From Neonectria sp. B-13 (lineage: Eukaryota > Ascomycota > Sordariomycetes > Hypocreales > Nectriaceae), in contig NOKP01000062.1 in the NCBI GenBank assembly GCA_002682825.1, positions 68,736 through 103,206 on the forward strand: a stretch of 34,471 nt of DNA. Reading direction: 5' to 3'. The notes under the pieces were generated by a model. That model was not told the DNA's origin, did no database searches, and worked only from the letters and a program-made list of their open reading frames with translations. This document shows, piece after piece, positions 18,256 through 28,894 of this stretch (position 1 is the stretch's first letter; every line of letters starts with the position of its first letter). The translations under genes and the position numbers were made by a program.

Positions 18256-20637
18256 TCATCCCAGATCTCCTCCAGGTGGCCATAAGAAGCCTGACTGTGT
18301 GGTCACGCCGCTGAAATCATATGGTGCATTAAGCGATCCATTGAAACTCCAGTCACAAAAATAGATAGATGGATAGATACCGGATGCGTATTCATTCATC
18401 ATTGGGCCATCCTTGCTGTTGAAGGACTCGTTCAGGTTGGCTGCTAGAGCGTGCTCTAGCCCTCGCAGAATAGCGCCCTCGAGTCGGTTCACGGCGTATC
18501 TCATATGCTCGTGGCTCTTGCTCATAATGCGCAGCTGCCACAGGTATGAATTCAGTGTTTCCTGCCATAAGTGACGCTCTTGGAGAGTCAAAGAAGTTAT
18601 GAGGAGGAGGGCGGTGAAGGAGCCGAGCAAGGAACAGAGATAGGGAGAGTTAAAGTACCAGAACGCCTCTAGATGATCCGGGCGAAGGTTCGTGACGAAG
18701 CTGATGGCGCTTTGTGCCGTCTGGACCGCAATCTGACGAATTTCAGAAAGCACACGATCGTCAGTGCAGCGTGGGGGCAGTGCGGTGGACCGGATGAGCC
18801 GGCGGAGTAGCGTCATGGCCACGCCGTAGTAGGAGAAGTGGAGATAGCCATGGAAGGATAACTTTCGTTGATAGGTGATGTTCATCTGGAGCGTGGGAGG
18901 GATACTGTGATACCAGTTGGTCAACCTGTCGAAGAGCGGCCTGGCCTTCTCGAAGAGAATAACCGTGTCCTGTTCGCGGCACGTCCGCGCGGTGTAGAAG
19001 GTCGAGTATACAACTGATAGGATCTTTGTGAGTTGAACCATCTCGATATACTGCGTCGCGCCCACCGAAGCGATATCATCGTCGGGACCTGGAGTGGCGG
19101 CTGATCTATTGCCATCGTAGTCGGTAAAATCAGTGGGTGTGATGTCCTCGACCGTCCAGTCGTCGTCGTGGATGTGTACCGGGCGACCGTATGCCAGCGC
19201 CGTCCAGCGGTCCTGCATAAAGAGAGCCCAGCTCAAGCGTTTGCGGACGTTGCGCTCCCACTGGGGGATTGTCCATTTGGTAGCATCGAGATGAAGCCCA
19301 AGACAGTGACCGATGGCCAGGGCCTGGCAAGTTAGGCCCCATTGGAAGGTGTGGCTGGGGTTGAGAGGATCTTCAGGCTGGCACTGCAGTAGAAGTAGGG
19401 CGGCCTGGATAGAGTAGAGCTTGGGGCGGTGATACGAAGACGCGAGAGCGGTTCGCAGCGTCCTACGAAGGAGAGCTGCATCGGGTGGAACGCGAATCGA
19501 GAGCTCTGGGTCGTACGTCCACCAATGGCTGGCGGACAGGTAGACGGCGCCGAGCAGGGCGGCGGGAATGTTGCGGTAGGACTGACTGTAACTGATGTCG
19601 AAGATATATTTGCACAGGATAGGATAGCTGGGATGGACATGACGCCAGAACAGCTCGAGGAGGCTCGGGCCGTGGGGGCGTACGCAAGCTTCAACAGTGT
19701 CGACGAGGGAGTGCGTCAGGTCAGGCTCGACAGCTCTCACGTCAGCAGCCATGTGAAAGATCAATGGATATTCCTGGCTATTGTCGTTCTCGAGGACACG
19801 GCGGATCGCATGTGTTTTAAGGTTGAACTCGTGGGAGAGAGCGTCATACGGGCAGTGGCGCACCAGAATGGGCTCCATGTCGCTGCCCAAGCCGTAGAGC
19901 TCGGCGAAGCGCGATGTCGAGCAGCCCAGCGCTCGGTCTAGGGGATTTGGCTTGATGAGCTCTGGCACGATGATGGACGGCGTCTGGTGATGTCGGGTGC
20001 TGTCGCCAGAGGCGCGCGTCTCTGCCGGCGCGAGCGAGGACTGGGCCGACTGTGTCTCGGAGACTTGCGTCCGGATCTCATCTCGCGATCTTTCACAACT
20101 TAGAATGAGGACGCTACGCGAGCTCTGACCTTGCTGGCTAGGACCCTGCTGCTCGTCGAGGCCGGGTCGCTCGTCGCCGCTGTACGGGCCGTCTCCGTTG
20201 CTGCTTGCGCCGTTGGTGGCCTGGCGCTCCGGGGGATCGTGCTGAAAGGTGCAAGCCGTGGTCCTCAGCTGGCAGCGGACGCAGTCGCCGTCACCATCCT
20301 TGGTTACGCAGCGTGTCTTCCGCCACCGATCATTCTCGACCTGGAGAGCCTCAAAACTCCTCTTGATCGGAACAGTGCGAAAAGGATCCCGCTCCATGAT
20401 GAGGTAGCTACACGGCGTGGCTCGTTTGGCACAGTGGGCGCAGAAAGGGCGGTTTCCGTCGCATCTCTCCTTGCGCTTCCGGCATGCGTTGCAGGCGACC
20501 AAGGTGGGCTTGCGCTTCGGAGCTAGTGATGTCCTGGGAGGAAATGGAGGTATTGGCTTCTGAGCGGTGTGCTGCTCGGGCTGGTTCGTGGGGGCCTGTA
20601 TTGACGGCAGGATCGTTTGGAGTTGACTGTGAACCAT
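18256..20637 (-). CDS. Zn2Cys6 fungal-specific transcription factor, intronless, 793 aa
   Basis: A single uninterrupted minus-strand frame starts at ATG 20637. The DNA-binding zinc cluster is CX2CX6CX6CX2CX6C at C49, C52, C59, C66, C69 and C76 (ACNACRKRKERCDGNRPFC). A second cysteine group follows at C110, C119, C122 and C129 (RKTRCVTKDGDGDCVRC), resembling the second half of a zinc cluster. Next come a Ser/Gln-rich linker and the fungal_trans middle homology region, about residues 310-560 (LFWRHVHPSYPILCKYIFDI, GLHLDATKWTIPQWERNVRK, LSWALFMQDRWTALAYGRP). Such proteins are nuclear activators binding CGG-containing sites, often regulating nearby metabolic genes. The next gene in the same orientation is the nucleotide-sugar dehydrogenase, about 1.1 kb upstream, so local regulation is plausible but unproven. 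No lesion is visible. Confidence 0.9.
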   Translation of the reverse strand: MVHSQLQTILPSIQAPTNQPEQHTAQKPIPPFPPRTSLAPKRKPTLVACNACRKRKERCDGNRPFCAHCAKRATPCSYLIMERDPFRTVPIKRSFEALQVENDRWRKTRCVTKDGDGDCVRCQLRTTACTFQHDPPERQATNGASSNGDGPYSGDERPGLDEQQGPSQQGQSSRSVLILSCERSRDEIRTQVSETQSAQSSLAPAETRASGDSTRHHQTPSIIVPELIKPNPLDRALGCSTSRFAELYGLGSDMEPILVRHCPYDALSHEFNLKTHAIRRVLENDNSQEYPLIFHMAADVRAVEPDLTHSLVDTVEACVRPHGPSLLELFWRHVHPSYPILCKYIFDISYSQSYRNIPAALLGAVYLSASHWWTYDPELSIRVPPDAALLRRTLRTALASSYHRPKLYSIQAALLLLQCQPEDPLNPSHTFQWGLTCQALAIGHCLGLHLDATKWTIPQWERNVRKRLSWALFMQDRWTALAYGRPVHIHDDDWTVEDITPTDFTDYDGNRSAATPGPDDDIASVGATQYIEMVQLTKILSVVYSTFYTARTCREQDTVILFEKARPLFDRLTNWYHSIPPTLQMNITYQRKLSFHGYLHFSYYGVAMTLLRRLIRSTALPPRCTDDRVLSEIRQIAVQTAQSAISFVTNLRPDHLEAFWYFNSPYLCSLLGSFTALLLITSLTLQERHLWQETLNSYLWQLRIMSKSHEHMRYAVNRLEGAILRGLEHALAANLNESFNSKDGPMMNEYASGIYPSIYFCDWSFNGSLNAPYDFSGVTTQSGFLWPPGGDLG

Positions 20638-21728
20638 TTTGACAGGTGGATGGGTGGAGTAGTCGCGGGTTTAGGGCGAATGAATGGATGGGCTGAAAAC
20701 TGTAGGTTTTTCTTGGTTAGATCAGAAAGCAGGAGGCTAGAGGGAGGTTAAAGGCCCCTCCCGCGATTAAAATAGAAACTTCTGAGGGATCGGAAATTGG
20801 ATAGAGAATTGATGACGCGCCCATCCTCTGAAAAATTGCGCAGTAGGACGTCATGTTGACGTAGAGACATTGACTGAGTGACGGCCTGGTATAATTACCG
20901 AGCCGTCTGTGAATGTTACTAGTGCCTCCTTGCATGCGCTGTTTCACACAATTGGCCCGTTTAAACCTAATGTCCACATTTCATGAGATATGTGGCCAAC
21001 CAACTTGGCACTCATTAAGCAGCACACATGGACAGCTTCATGTCCGGTTCCTTGAAACATGCAGTTCATAAATGAAACAGACTTCAGCTAGCACAAGAGT
21101 AATATAATGAAAAATGAAGGAGGCTTTGGGAATGCGAGACATTATTGATGCAAGTCTTATTGCTAGCAAAGGTCCCTCCATGTAAAGGTTGCGACTCACC
21201 GCCTCCACGAACTGCAAGTGATAGGAGACTAGCAAGCTCCCACATGTCATTGGCTGAGAGTAACCAAATAGATTTAGACAACACGGGGGACTTGCTTTTT
21301 AATTACCCATTCTTTTGATGATAATACCAATAGACGTGACCGTAGGTCCCCGAAGGCCCCCGAAGGCGTGAGCGTTCAAGACACGGGTGAATGGAAAACC
21401 GTGCTGTTGTTGTTAATAAGATCTGAGTCGAGTGTATATCCAATAGAATCCTGGTAAAAGTGACAATTGGTTGAAAAGAACCTTTTTATGAAGACTCGGC
21501 TTATCCGAGAAACGGTGGAAACACATCCATCCCCTCCTTTCTCAGCCCCTCATGGTGAGACCACAGAATCGAAGCGACAGCGCGCAGACGAACCCTCGCA
21601 TGACAATCCTCCAGCGTTAGAAAATATGCCGAGACAGAAAGACAGAAAGGCAGAAATAATCTCCGTCGTGCTGGTAGTAGCATTAAATACAATTGTTACT
21701 CCGAAAAGACCGTAAACCTAGCTCGGAC
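20638..21728. other. Intergenic: regulator promoter and dehydrogenase 3' flank
   Basis: About 1.1 kb separates two minus-strand genes. Short frames have no recognisable content. Confidence 0.5.
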
Positions 21729-23084
21729 CTAATGACAGTACGTCTTAACAGTAACACCGGTGAGTTCATCTAGAACATCAAAATCCATACCCCACTGTCT
21801 GAAAGCAACAACAATGAGGTCAAAAGTCTCCAGTTTCTCCTTCGTCCAGTCCTCATCAGCTAGCCGTGGGATCTGTGGCACATCATCCTGACAGACAAGA
21901 GGATCGGCAAACAAGACGTCGACTTCGTTGTACTTGGTGAGCTCGGTCGCAAGCTGTAGTCCGGGAGAGTTGACCAGATGGCACTGTCCAGCCTTGAAGC
22001 CCATGCCAACAACAAGCACCTGCTTTGTGATCATGACGCCTGAGTCTCTGCGACTTCCTTTGGGAGATAGGCTCTCGAGGAGCTCTCCCGCAATCTTGGC
22101 TGGGCGCATGTTCATCTTCTCGGCCGCGGCTTTGAGGAGAGGAAAGTCGCTGTTGGACAGTAGGTAGTAAGGGTTGACAGGGATGCAGTGTCCGCCAACG
22201 CCCATGCTCGGATTGTATGGCATATAGCCGAAAGGCTTGGATGCGGCAGCGTCGCAGACCTCGAATGGATCGATGCCATGTGCGGTGCAGGCGTCGGCCA
22301 TCTCGTTGACGTATGCGATGCACATCATGCGCTGGCAGTTCTCGTAGAGCTTTGTCATCTCGGCGACCTCGGGCTTTGATACCGCCACGACAGAGTCGAA
22401 GACGCGGCCATAGAGGCGAGTGATGACCTCCAGCGAGCCTGGAACAACGTCGTCCAACCCGGAGACCACTTTAGGAATTGACTGGATCGGCGGCTCGGCA
22501 CGGCCGGGATCGATGCGCTGTTCTGGTGTTAGTCAACTCATATACGATTGCAGGGCACAACATCAAATGGGTATGCGTACCTCTGGGGACATTCCAGCAA
22601 AGAGACCACGGGAAAGGGCAATGGGCCCAAGTAGCTCTCGTGTAGCGCCAATAGCGACAGAGCTCTCAATCACAACGGCTGAGCCAGCTCGTGCCCATTT
22701 CTCGACCATGCGTAAAGCGCTTCGCAGATAAGAGAGGTCGATGGACTTGTCAGGGAGGAGAAGTGTGGGAACAGAGATGAGAAAGTGAGTTGCCTTGCGA
22801 AGCTCGGCCTCGACGGTGGTGAACCTGACGTTGGGCCTCGCAATAAACTCCTCGCTTGCTTCTTTGACACGTTTCTCGCTGACATCGAATCCCAAAACGT
22901 TATACTTAGTTGAGAAAGAGTCGACGAGTCCCGTGCCGACGAATCCGACACCGATGACAGCGACGAGAGGTCTAGTTTCCGCGGTAACAATGGAACGCAC
23001 AGGCAGTGTAGGACGCCCGGATTTTGATTCCATCGCGCACAATGGGGATTGAGCAGTGCTCGAGAGGTTCTTGAATTGGGTCAT
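21729..23084 (-). CDS. Nucleotide-sugar 6-dehydrogenase (UDP-N-acetylhexosamine dehydrogenase type), 2 exons
   Basis: Exon 1 is 23084-22581 (168 codons) and exon 2 is 22517-21729, joined across a 63-nt phase-0 intron, giving 430 aa. I chose the AACAG acceptor because it yields the family motif SPERIDPG; the nearer CCAG acceptor breaks the frame. The N-terminal Rossmann fold has VAVIGVGFVG (G45-G50). The helical linker has K224 and N228 (KLYENCQRM), and the catalytic cysteine is C279 in GVGGHCIPVNPYYLL. The C-terminal UDP-binding domain includes VLVVGMGFKAG and ends VKTYCH. These enzymes oxidise the C6 hydroxyl of a UDP-sugar to the uronic acid with two NAD+. GGHC, rather than GGSC, is the form of WecC/WbpA/TviB-like UDP-GlcNAc or UDP-ManNAc dehydrogenases; the substrate is inferred. 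Its neighbour across a long intergenic region is a membrane polysaccharide synthase. Confidence 0.9.
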
Positions 23085-23166
23085 GTTGGATGTTGGCTTG
23101 ATGTGGAAATGGTAATGATTGTAAGGATGGGGATGATATTTTCTCCAAACCTAAGAATGATTCTCC

Positions 23167-23173
23167 TTATATA
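23167..23173 (-). promoter_or_regulatory. Putative TATA box of the nucleotide-sugar dehydrogenase gene
   Basis: TATATAA on the minus strand lies about 83 bp upstream of the ATG at 23084. Confidence 0.4.
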
Positions 23174-26100
23174 CAACTTGTGCCAATGCCCTAACTCATC
23201 TACAGACAGTATTAAGGGTCCCTTAAATAAGTTGACTAAACTCGTCGGTGTAGACTGCGGGCGGGCAACATTCCACAAGCTTAACCTATCACCATGTCAA
23301 GATAGCAAAATCACCTAAACCGCCACCCATGAGCTTACAATTCTTCAACTATGATGCGGATGACTACTACGTGTGCTATCGCAAAATGTGCTAAAGCGAA
23401 ATTGAGGCCCAGACGTACAAAGGAACTAGGTTACGGAAACGTGGTGTAAAGGTTTGTCACTTCTAATAAAACTCTGTGCTTCGAACCCCTACCTAGTTTA
23501 TCTCATGTTATTGCCCAAAGAGTCTAGACGTTTGGATTCCCATGCTTCTCGCCTCCCCGAAACGTTAAGTTCCATTGGGAGTGTTCAGATCCTACGTATC
23601 ATACGACGTTCCAGGTCCCCGCGAGACGGATGGGACTGGAACGTGGCGAGCTTCACTATGCTTTTGGGCGACCGGATAGCCCAAATGAGGGTGCGGCAAA
23701 GCATTGACGGTAAGGTTGTATGTGTGGAATCTATGTCACGTCATGGTGCCGGGCGGCAGGAATGAGATATCAGACTTTTGTTCAAAAAGCCCCTCTATAC
23801 TTAGAAATCCAAAACCGGAACCTTCCCGAAGATCATCTTACAGCAATAAGGGCGCTTTTCTGAACTATGGCTATGTACCTGGTCCCCATACCCTATAGTT
23901 CTCATGCAGAATATGTTTAAACAATTCTGCCAGTGGAAACAGCCCGGTGCCTTAAGGTTCGCTAAGATGTATTTTTCCTTTTTGACTATTCTCGCAGTAT
24001 TGACCAGCGTTCTCGGCATGTCTTCTACCCGTGCATCGTGTGCGTAATCTTCCTGTCGAGGATATCCATCCTGCTACGATACCGACAGAATTGCTGTAGC
24101 GTAACAGTAACGCTTTGCCACTCGACGGTCTGGTCTTCTACATGGCTTGGCATATCACATTAACATTCCCGATGTTACATTCCTATCATCGCATTTTGGG
24201 GTCGTATCATTAACTGCCGCTGTCTTGGCTTTAGTACGCGTATGAGTCCGTCTAGTACCAGTAAGGCCCTGGATCCTGGACGGGAGATCGGCAGGGCAAT
24301 GGATGGCCTTTCTTGGCAGGGATGGTTCTCGGTTGTTGCTTGCAGCCAAAATTCAGAGGTGTGGTAGGGCGGGTTCCGTAGGAGGGATGGGATCCGTCTT
24401 CCCCATTCCGTGAAGAATGGTCTAGACTCTGCCACACATTAACACGTGGCACTCCCCGTCTCCCCGATAACTCGGCAGTTCTATGCACTCTCCGCTACAA
24501 GCCACACCACACGTAGGCTGAAAGCTGCTCAGCGCATCGGCACCTCCCGAGTAGGGCCGGGAGGAAAAGCCCTTCCACGTGTTTAGTTCCAGTTATGTCT
24601 TCCACATAACCCCGCACCCCTTCGTCCCATCGTTTACAAGGGACTGCTTTTCTGGTTAGACCGGTGGATTGTAGAACGAAGCTCCGCGGAGACAATTAAA
24701 GGAACAGCCGTTTCTATCACGTTCACTGATATGGGAAACCTTAATGTTCTCTGCTTCTGGTGAATATGGCCGTTTCTGGCCCGTAATCCCGGAAATGAAG
24801 CTTTGTGCTTCACCGTTGCTGTGCTCCTTGGCATTTTAATCCATATTTCCTGGGCCTGTTACCCTAGAACTGGATAATCTTTGGAATACGCCATGTGCCC
24901 ACATCCTATTTAGAGTGGAGGCCCCTGATACATGCTCTCCCTTCTTTCCTTTCGAGCAGATTGAGGATAACATGGCTGGTCTTCATGGTACGGGATGGAG
25001 ATCTACGAGGAATAGTTACCAGACACAGAACTCGGAGGATGGAAGGCCTCGTGAGACGGCTTCATATCAACTGACAGCGATTAATTCTTTAGGTCAAGTT
25101 TTAATGATTCAACCTGCACTAAGGTATCATCACGGCCTTAACGTGGATAGTCCAGTCTTGATTGATACTAGGCACTGAAGACTGGCCTGAATTCGATCGG
25201 TCTAGATATCCCGAGCCTCAGCTCGAAGCGTGTGTACAGGGCTGCTCGCTCCAGGACAATGCCAACGAACAGGTCTTAGAAGGGCCCAATGGCGTTTGGA
25301 TTGAACAAGGTAGCATACTCTAATTTCTGTTTCTTGCTCGTTACCCACACGAAGCTTAGGAAGACAACCGTGTCACGAGGAGAGAAGGGAGGCGGAGACG
25401 CCAACGTTGCCACCGCCCACTAAGTTCCACCTGCTCTAGCGCTACAGCATTGTACCTGCCCATGGATTAACTGTTGAGCTTGTCACTTTATTGCCGCTGA
25501 TTATGTCGAAAGGGGGAATTCGTTGCCGGAAATGGTGCTGTAGTAGCAATTTGGCCGTCCTGGTAGAGGTTTATAAATTGCCTCGGTCCCAACGAGCAAC
25601 TGGACGGTTATGGATGGAGGCTTGGCCAAAGTCAGTCCATTTTTATGGAATATAAGTACGTGGCGGAAGACAAACGGCCACGAACGACGGGTTAGGATGA
25701 ATGGAATGGGCGGGCCTGACCGAGACCGCTCGCGGCCCGTTCTTAGCACTGCAGCCGAACTAGTGGGCATTCCGTCTAGCCCGGGGTCACAAAGCATATT
25801 ATAACCTGCCCGTATCCGATACCTGTCCGTATCCGATACCTGTCGTGAGGTATCTTCCCAAGGCGCCCTATTATCTATCGGCGGCCAAACGAGACAGCTT
25901 GAGCTACTGCGACCTAGGTATAGTGAGTTACGTTCCGGTTCTGCGGGCCAGCCCGCCAAGCCCCGTGGCGGAAGTCTGTCAGATATTCCGCCTCGTTATC
26001 GCGTGATAGCCCTAATGGTAGCCGAACATTCCATTCCAGTGATGTCTCAAGCCGCCCACGAAGTTATCACAGCCCTCGCAACAGCAACAAGAGACCAGAC

Positions 26101-26670
26101 TCTATAGAGTAGTCTAGACCCACGCTACCTGGAGGGTGGTACGAGATAATATGCTAATCCTGCATCTGCCTGCACGTGTTTGAACCTTTCGGATGCAGAG
26201 CCGCATGCGACCTTGACAGACCTGATAAATCACTATTGATTGTATTATTGAAGAAACTTGGATTAAATTTGCGCTAGAACCGAGAGCGAATTAGGATCCG
26301 CCCATGATCAAAAACCTTTCCTGCTCGGAGCCGTAGCTCGCTTCGTCTAACCGAAGATGAGATGAGAGGCCAATTCAGAAATCGCTTTAAGCGGCTGGCT
26401 AGTCCGGAGTTCGGTGATATTCTCTGTTTATAGCCGCTGGTGGTGGTTTTCATCCAGACAGTAAACCACTTAATTACTTCATTCTGAAGTTAGTAAGTAC
26501 GCCTTCTCTACGCTCGATAGCCACCACAAAGAAGGCTTCTGATCTTAGCTCCCACAGGATCTCTCGAAGGACCTTAACCACCCGCATCAGCCTTTCCAGA
26601 TACGCCGGTCAAATCAAATGCAACACTGTCACACTTCACGCTTAGCAAACTCCTCATCCCTCGTCTCGCC
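23174..26670. other. Long intergenic region between the divergent dehydrogenase and polysaccharide-synthase genes
   Basis: About 3.5 kb without a gene I can support. Frames at 24915-25178 (+) and 25501-25959 (-) lack domains and splice logic. It contains a 17-bp tandem duplication (25810-25843) and a 7-bp inverted repeat (25967-25992), and it must carry both promoters. Confidence 0.5.
25810..25843. repeat. 17-bp perfect tandem duplication
   Basis: CCGTATCCGATACCTGT occurs twice in direct succession (25810-25826 and 25827-25843). Each unit contains the near-palindrome GTATCCGATAC. Confidence 0.85.
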
Positions 26671-28894
26671 ATGCTATCCACCCTTTCCTCATACTTCCCC
26701 TCCAGACATCCGTTTGCATTTCTGGGGGACAAGGCGACAGACACGGAGAAAGTCGGCGGCCATTACTTAGATGGTTCAGCAAAAGCCCGTCGTCCTAGCA
26801 AGACTATTTCGGACACCAGTAATGATACTGAACTATGGACTCCAAACATTACTCCGGATCTTGGAGCTACAGTTTGCTCTGAGACCAAGGTCGAAAACCC
26901 GATCGCCAATGACAGCAACAATTGCGGCCTTGCAATAAAAAACCAAAAGCTATCCCCGCAAGTTTCAAATCAGCACGGGGATACTGTTGAAACATGTGGC
27001 TATCCTGGAATCGCGGATCCAGTTGACCCAGCACGAATACTCACGCAAAAGGATTTGCGAAACCAGCGAGTCATGTTCCTAGGGGCCATCGTCCTCTTGA
27101 ACATATTCATGGTGATGATTGCCTTCTTTGGCAAAAAGTCCAAGATCATCTTCATTGCAATTCTCTTCATCAAGAGCAAAGACTTCCTCTCCTCGATCGT
27201 CTCCCCACTGGGAATGCTCACCACGAGGATTTGGAGAGTTTGCAGCCCCTTGAAGCCTATTCCCCAACTCTGGATCCTCTCCCTCATTCCGGCGTACTCA
27301 GAAAGTGAGGAACAGATTGTTAAAACCATCTATTCTCTCCGCGACAACGATGTTGAGCCTCATCGCCAAGTAATGGTGGTTGTCCTTGACGGAAACCCCC
27401 GGGACGTGCAGGCCCATATGACGCGGGTCGTTCGGGAGTTCGAGCGGCCTTACATCTCTCTAAAGTGGAAGAGGGGCGTGCTGCGTATCATCGCCGGATT
27501 TATGGAAGATGTCCCCGTCATCGTCATTGAGAAGCAAAAGAACGGTGGAAAAAAGGACTCTCTTATACTGTGCCACGATCTGTTCAACTATTCCCGTCAA
27601 AACTCGCCTCTCTACACCAAGCTTCTCAGGGAGGAGATGCAGCGCGACATTCTCCCAATTCTAACAGAGGGCACAACGTTCAGTGGGTTCGACATGGTGT
27701 TTTGCACTGATGCAGACTCAACTATCTACAAGGGAGCCGTGGTCAGTCTAGCTAATGCCCTTGCCCGAGACAAGAATGCAATTGCAGCTTGTGGCTTGGT
27801 CCTTGTTGAATTGGAGCCCGGATTGGAATGGTCATTTTGGAATCTCTACCAACAGTTCCAGGTTCGTAACTTACATGCCAAAGCCCACAAGTACTGTCGT
27901 TTATACTCACATTTATAGTATACCTATGGGCAATATCTTCGGAGGAGAGCGGAAGGCTTCGTTGGCAAGGTCACATGCCTTCCAGGCTGCATCACAATGA
28001 TGGCGGTCCGAGAAGAGATGGCGGGAGCGATGAGGAAATACGCGGAGCCCGTGGCCACGTATATGGTGATACACCATCAAGTCCAATATCTGGTGAGACG
28101 ATACCATCCGCAGGCGGAAACGGCCGAGACAAGCTAACACCGAGTTTCAGGGAACTGATCGGCGCCTCACTTACTCGATGCTCTCTCAGGGCAAATATTT
28201 ACGCACGCTCTTCGTTCCTGATGCTGTCAGCGAGACCGTAGCGCCTCAATCGATAGCGCACTACCTCAGCCAGCGCCGCAGGTGGGGATCCAACGCCTAC
28301 TTTAACAACTATTTCTACCTCGCGGGGGAGAAGATGATTGCGATTACCCGCATTGCAGCCACCGTTGAAGTCATCCGACTCAGCATGGTCTACTACCGCG
28401 TTCTAAACACGGCGCTTTTCATCAAGGGTCTAGCTCACCACGTGAGCATTATGAAGCTGATGCCAATGTTACTCGTTGGCCAGCTCCCCTCCTTGTGGTT
28501 CTTTGTCTCTGTCCTCATTGAGGCCGAGTTGAGGAAGCGAGCACACAAGCTTATCCTGGGATATTTGATCAACAAATGCATCTCCCCCTTCATGTCGGTC
28601 ATTATATTTACCAAGGTTGCGACGAATTTGGGAAGTCAAGGTGAGTCAAGTTCCTACAGAACTGAGTGGCAGAATCTGACAATCACAGTATGGGGCATGT
28701 CTGGAGTAACCTCCTCCTCTACCGCAGCGGAAACTTCTCCTGGTGACGGAACAGCCGAAGCCGAAGGAGATCTGTCGGCAGCGGAGAAAGGAGAGGCTGG
28801 CCTATCATCAAAAAATAAGGCGGAGGAAGTTGACGAAAGGAGGCGGTCTACGAACAGCAAGGGTCGGGATTTGGAAGTTGAAATAGATTGTTAG
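26671..28894 (+). CDS. Chitin-synthase-like membrane glycosyltransferase family 2 (polysaccharide synthase), 4 exons
   Basis: Exons are 26671-27861, 27919-28092, 28151-28640 and 28689-28894, giving 686 aa. Introns are 57, 58 and 48 nt with GT...AG ends and a GCTAAC branch in the second. Residues 1-130 are a hydrophilic leader, and about 135-180 hold two membrane segments. The GT2 domain has LIPAYSESEE (about 205), VVLDGN, the DAD metal-binding site D347-D349 (FCTDADSTIY), FWNLYQQFQYTYGQYLRRR across the first splice, LPGC, GTDRRLT (456-462) and the processivity motif QRRRW (496-500). Several C-terminal membrane segments and a charged tail follow. These enzymes polymerise UDP-sugars and extrude the chain; GTDRR replaces the GEDR of classical chitin synthases. 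The nearby dehydrogenase suggests that a uronic-acid donor could be used, which is inference. The third intron is in frame without stops and could be retained. Confidence 0.88.

Noticed and set aside
22509..22522. Nearer CCAG acceptor for the dehydrogenase intron
   Set aside because: It shifts the frame out of SPERIDPG; the AACAG acceptor five bases downstream restores it.
25501..25959. 152-codon minus-strand ORF in the long intergenic region
   Set aside because: No domain, no promoter or intron signals, and it overlaps another frame on the opposite strand.
26671..28894. Reading the GT2 region as two separate genes (26671-27918 and 28178-28894)
   Set aside because: Three consensus introns join the pieces into one frame with GT2 motifs in the right order; exon 2 alone supplies the LPGC motif.
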